Source: Bacillota bacterium (lineage in GTDB: Bacteria; Bacillota; GCA-003054495; Carboxydocellales; JAJZTU01). From it: 7,020 nt of DNA. The notes under the pieces are model-generated. The model ran no database searches. It saw only the letters and a program-made list of their open reading frames with translations, and was not told the DNA's origin. Within the stretch, counting starts at the first letter, position 1, and the number at the start of each line of letters is the position of its first letter. The DNA lies in assembly GCA_021848765.1 (NCBI GenBank), contig JAJZTU010000180.1, forward strand, positions 1 to 7,020, written 5' to 3'. Below, in pieces: positions 6,580-7,020 of the stretch. The translations under genes and the position numbers were made by a program.

Positions 6580-6602
6580 ATATACCTGTGAGACTCAAAA
6601 AT

Positions 6603-6678
6603 GAGCCATTAGCTCAGTCGGTAGAGCACCTGACTTTTAATCAGGGTGTCGCTGGTTCGAGTCCAGCATGGCTCACCA
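6603..6678 (+). tRNA. tRNA-Lys (anticodon TTT)
   Basis: The 76-base cloverleaf has a perfect acceptor stem, GAGCCAT (6603-6609) with ATGGCTC (6668-6674), then A and an encoded CCA. The anticodon stem CCTGA/TCAGG encloses the loop CTTTTAA, with TTT at 6636-6638. It is the first gene of the cluster and lies directly behind the promoter. Confidence 0.97.
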
Positions 6679-6685
6679 TTTATTT

Positions 6686-6761
6686 GGCCCCTTGGTCAAG
6701 TGGTCTAAGACACCGCCCTTTCACGGCGGTAACACGGGTTCGAATCCCGTAGGGGTCACCA
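6686..6761 (+). tRNA. tRNA-Glu (anticodon TTC)
   Basis: The acceptor stem is GGCCCCT (6686-6692) with AGGGGTC (6751-6757), including one G-T pair at position 2, followed by A and CCA. The anticodon stem CCGCC/GGCGG encloses CTTTCAC, with TTC at 6720-6722. The T arm has GGTTCGAATCC. It lies 7 bases after tRNA-Lys. Confidence 0.97.
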
Positions 6762-6778
6762 AATCTGCTTAAAGCTTT

Positions 6779-6854
6779 GGGCGCTTAGCTCAGCCGGGAG
6801 AGCACCTGCCTTACAAGCAGGGGGTCGGCGGTTCGATCCCGTCAGCGCCCACCA
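6779..6854 (+). tRNA. tRNA-Val (anticodon TAC)
   Basis: The acceptor stem GGGCGCT (6779-6785) pairs perfectly with AGCGCCC (6844-6850), then A and CCA. The anticodon stem CCTGC/GCAGG encloses CTTACAA, with TAC at 6812-6814. It lies 17 bases after tRNA-Glu, the widest gap in the cluster. Confidence 0.97.
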
Positions 6855-6860
6855 TATTAT

Positions 6861-6937
6861 GGAACTGTGGTGTAGAGGCCTAACATGCCTGCCTGTCACG
6901 CAGGAGATCGCGGGTTCGAATCCCGTCAGTTCCGCCA
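6861..6937 (+). tRNA. tRNA-Asp (anticodon GTC)
   Basis: This 77-base gene has acceptor stem GGAACTG (6861-6867) with CAGTTCC (6927-6933), discriminator G and CCA. The anticodon stem CCTGC/GCAGG encloses CTGTCAC, with GTC at 6895-6897. The G discriminator base is the expected one for bacterial tRNA-Asp. Confidence 0.97.
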
Positions 6938-6943
6938 TTTAAT

Positions 6944-7019
<76 letters not shown>

Positions 7020-7020
7020 T

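Noticed and set aside
6756..6938. Minus-strand open frame of 60 codons across the tRNA-Val and tRNA-Asp genes
   Set aside because: It is the complement of tRNA genes. Its translation (GFEPAISCVTG, LTGSNRRPPACKAG) is the well-known spurious protein produced by antisense tRNA sequence.

Overview
The window is an ordinary housekeeping stretch of a chromosome, probably from an endospore-forming member of the Clostridia. The lineage call is inference. It rests on a LonC-type protease next to dnaB (the LonC family is known from spore formers), Gram-positive-style Shine-Dalgarno sites, and a packed tRNA cluster in which every gene encodes its CCA end. I cannot name the genus. All recognised genes lie on the + strand.

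Layout: the 3' part of lonC (1-900, cut by the left edge) is followed by a GC-rich, hairpin-prone gap (901-1066) and then dnaB, the replicative helicase (1067-2407). Next comes a 197-base non-coding leader holding a sigma-A-like promoter (2445-2473) and a strong intrinsic-terminator-like hairpin (2521-2560). It precedes a FAD-dependent oxidoreductase of the uncharacterised COG2509 type (2605-3999) that carries a cluster of five cysteines. purA (4054-5340), a YbjQ/UPF0145 protein (5358-5672) and a fold-type IV PLP aminotransferase (5674-6543) follow closely and may be one transcription unit. A consensus promoter (6551-6579) starts just after the aminotransferase stop and drives five tandem tRNA genes: Lys(TTT), Glu(TTC), Val(TAC), Asp(GTC), Phe(GAA). 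The last ends one base before the right edge, so the cluster may continue.

The genes serve protein quality control during sporulation (lonC, from family knowledge), replication (dnaB), AMP synthesis (purA), amino-acid or folate metabolism (aminotransferase) and translation (tRNAs). They are neighbours rather than one pathway. I found no mobile element, CRISPR array, phage gene or toxin-antitoxin pair, and no convincing new multi-gene system. The best unexplained signal is the promoter-plus-terminator leader ahead of the FAD oxidoreductase, which looks like a transcription attenuator, a small-RNA gene, or the end of the dnaB transcript.
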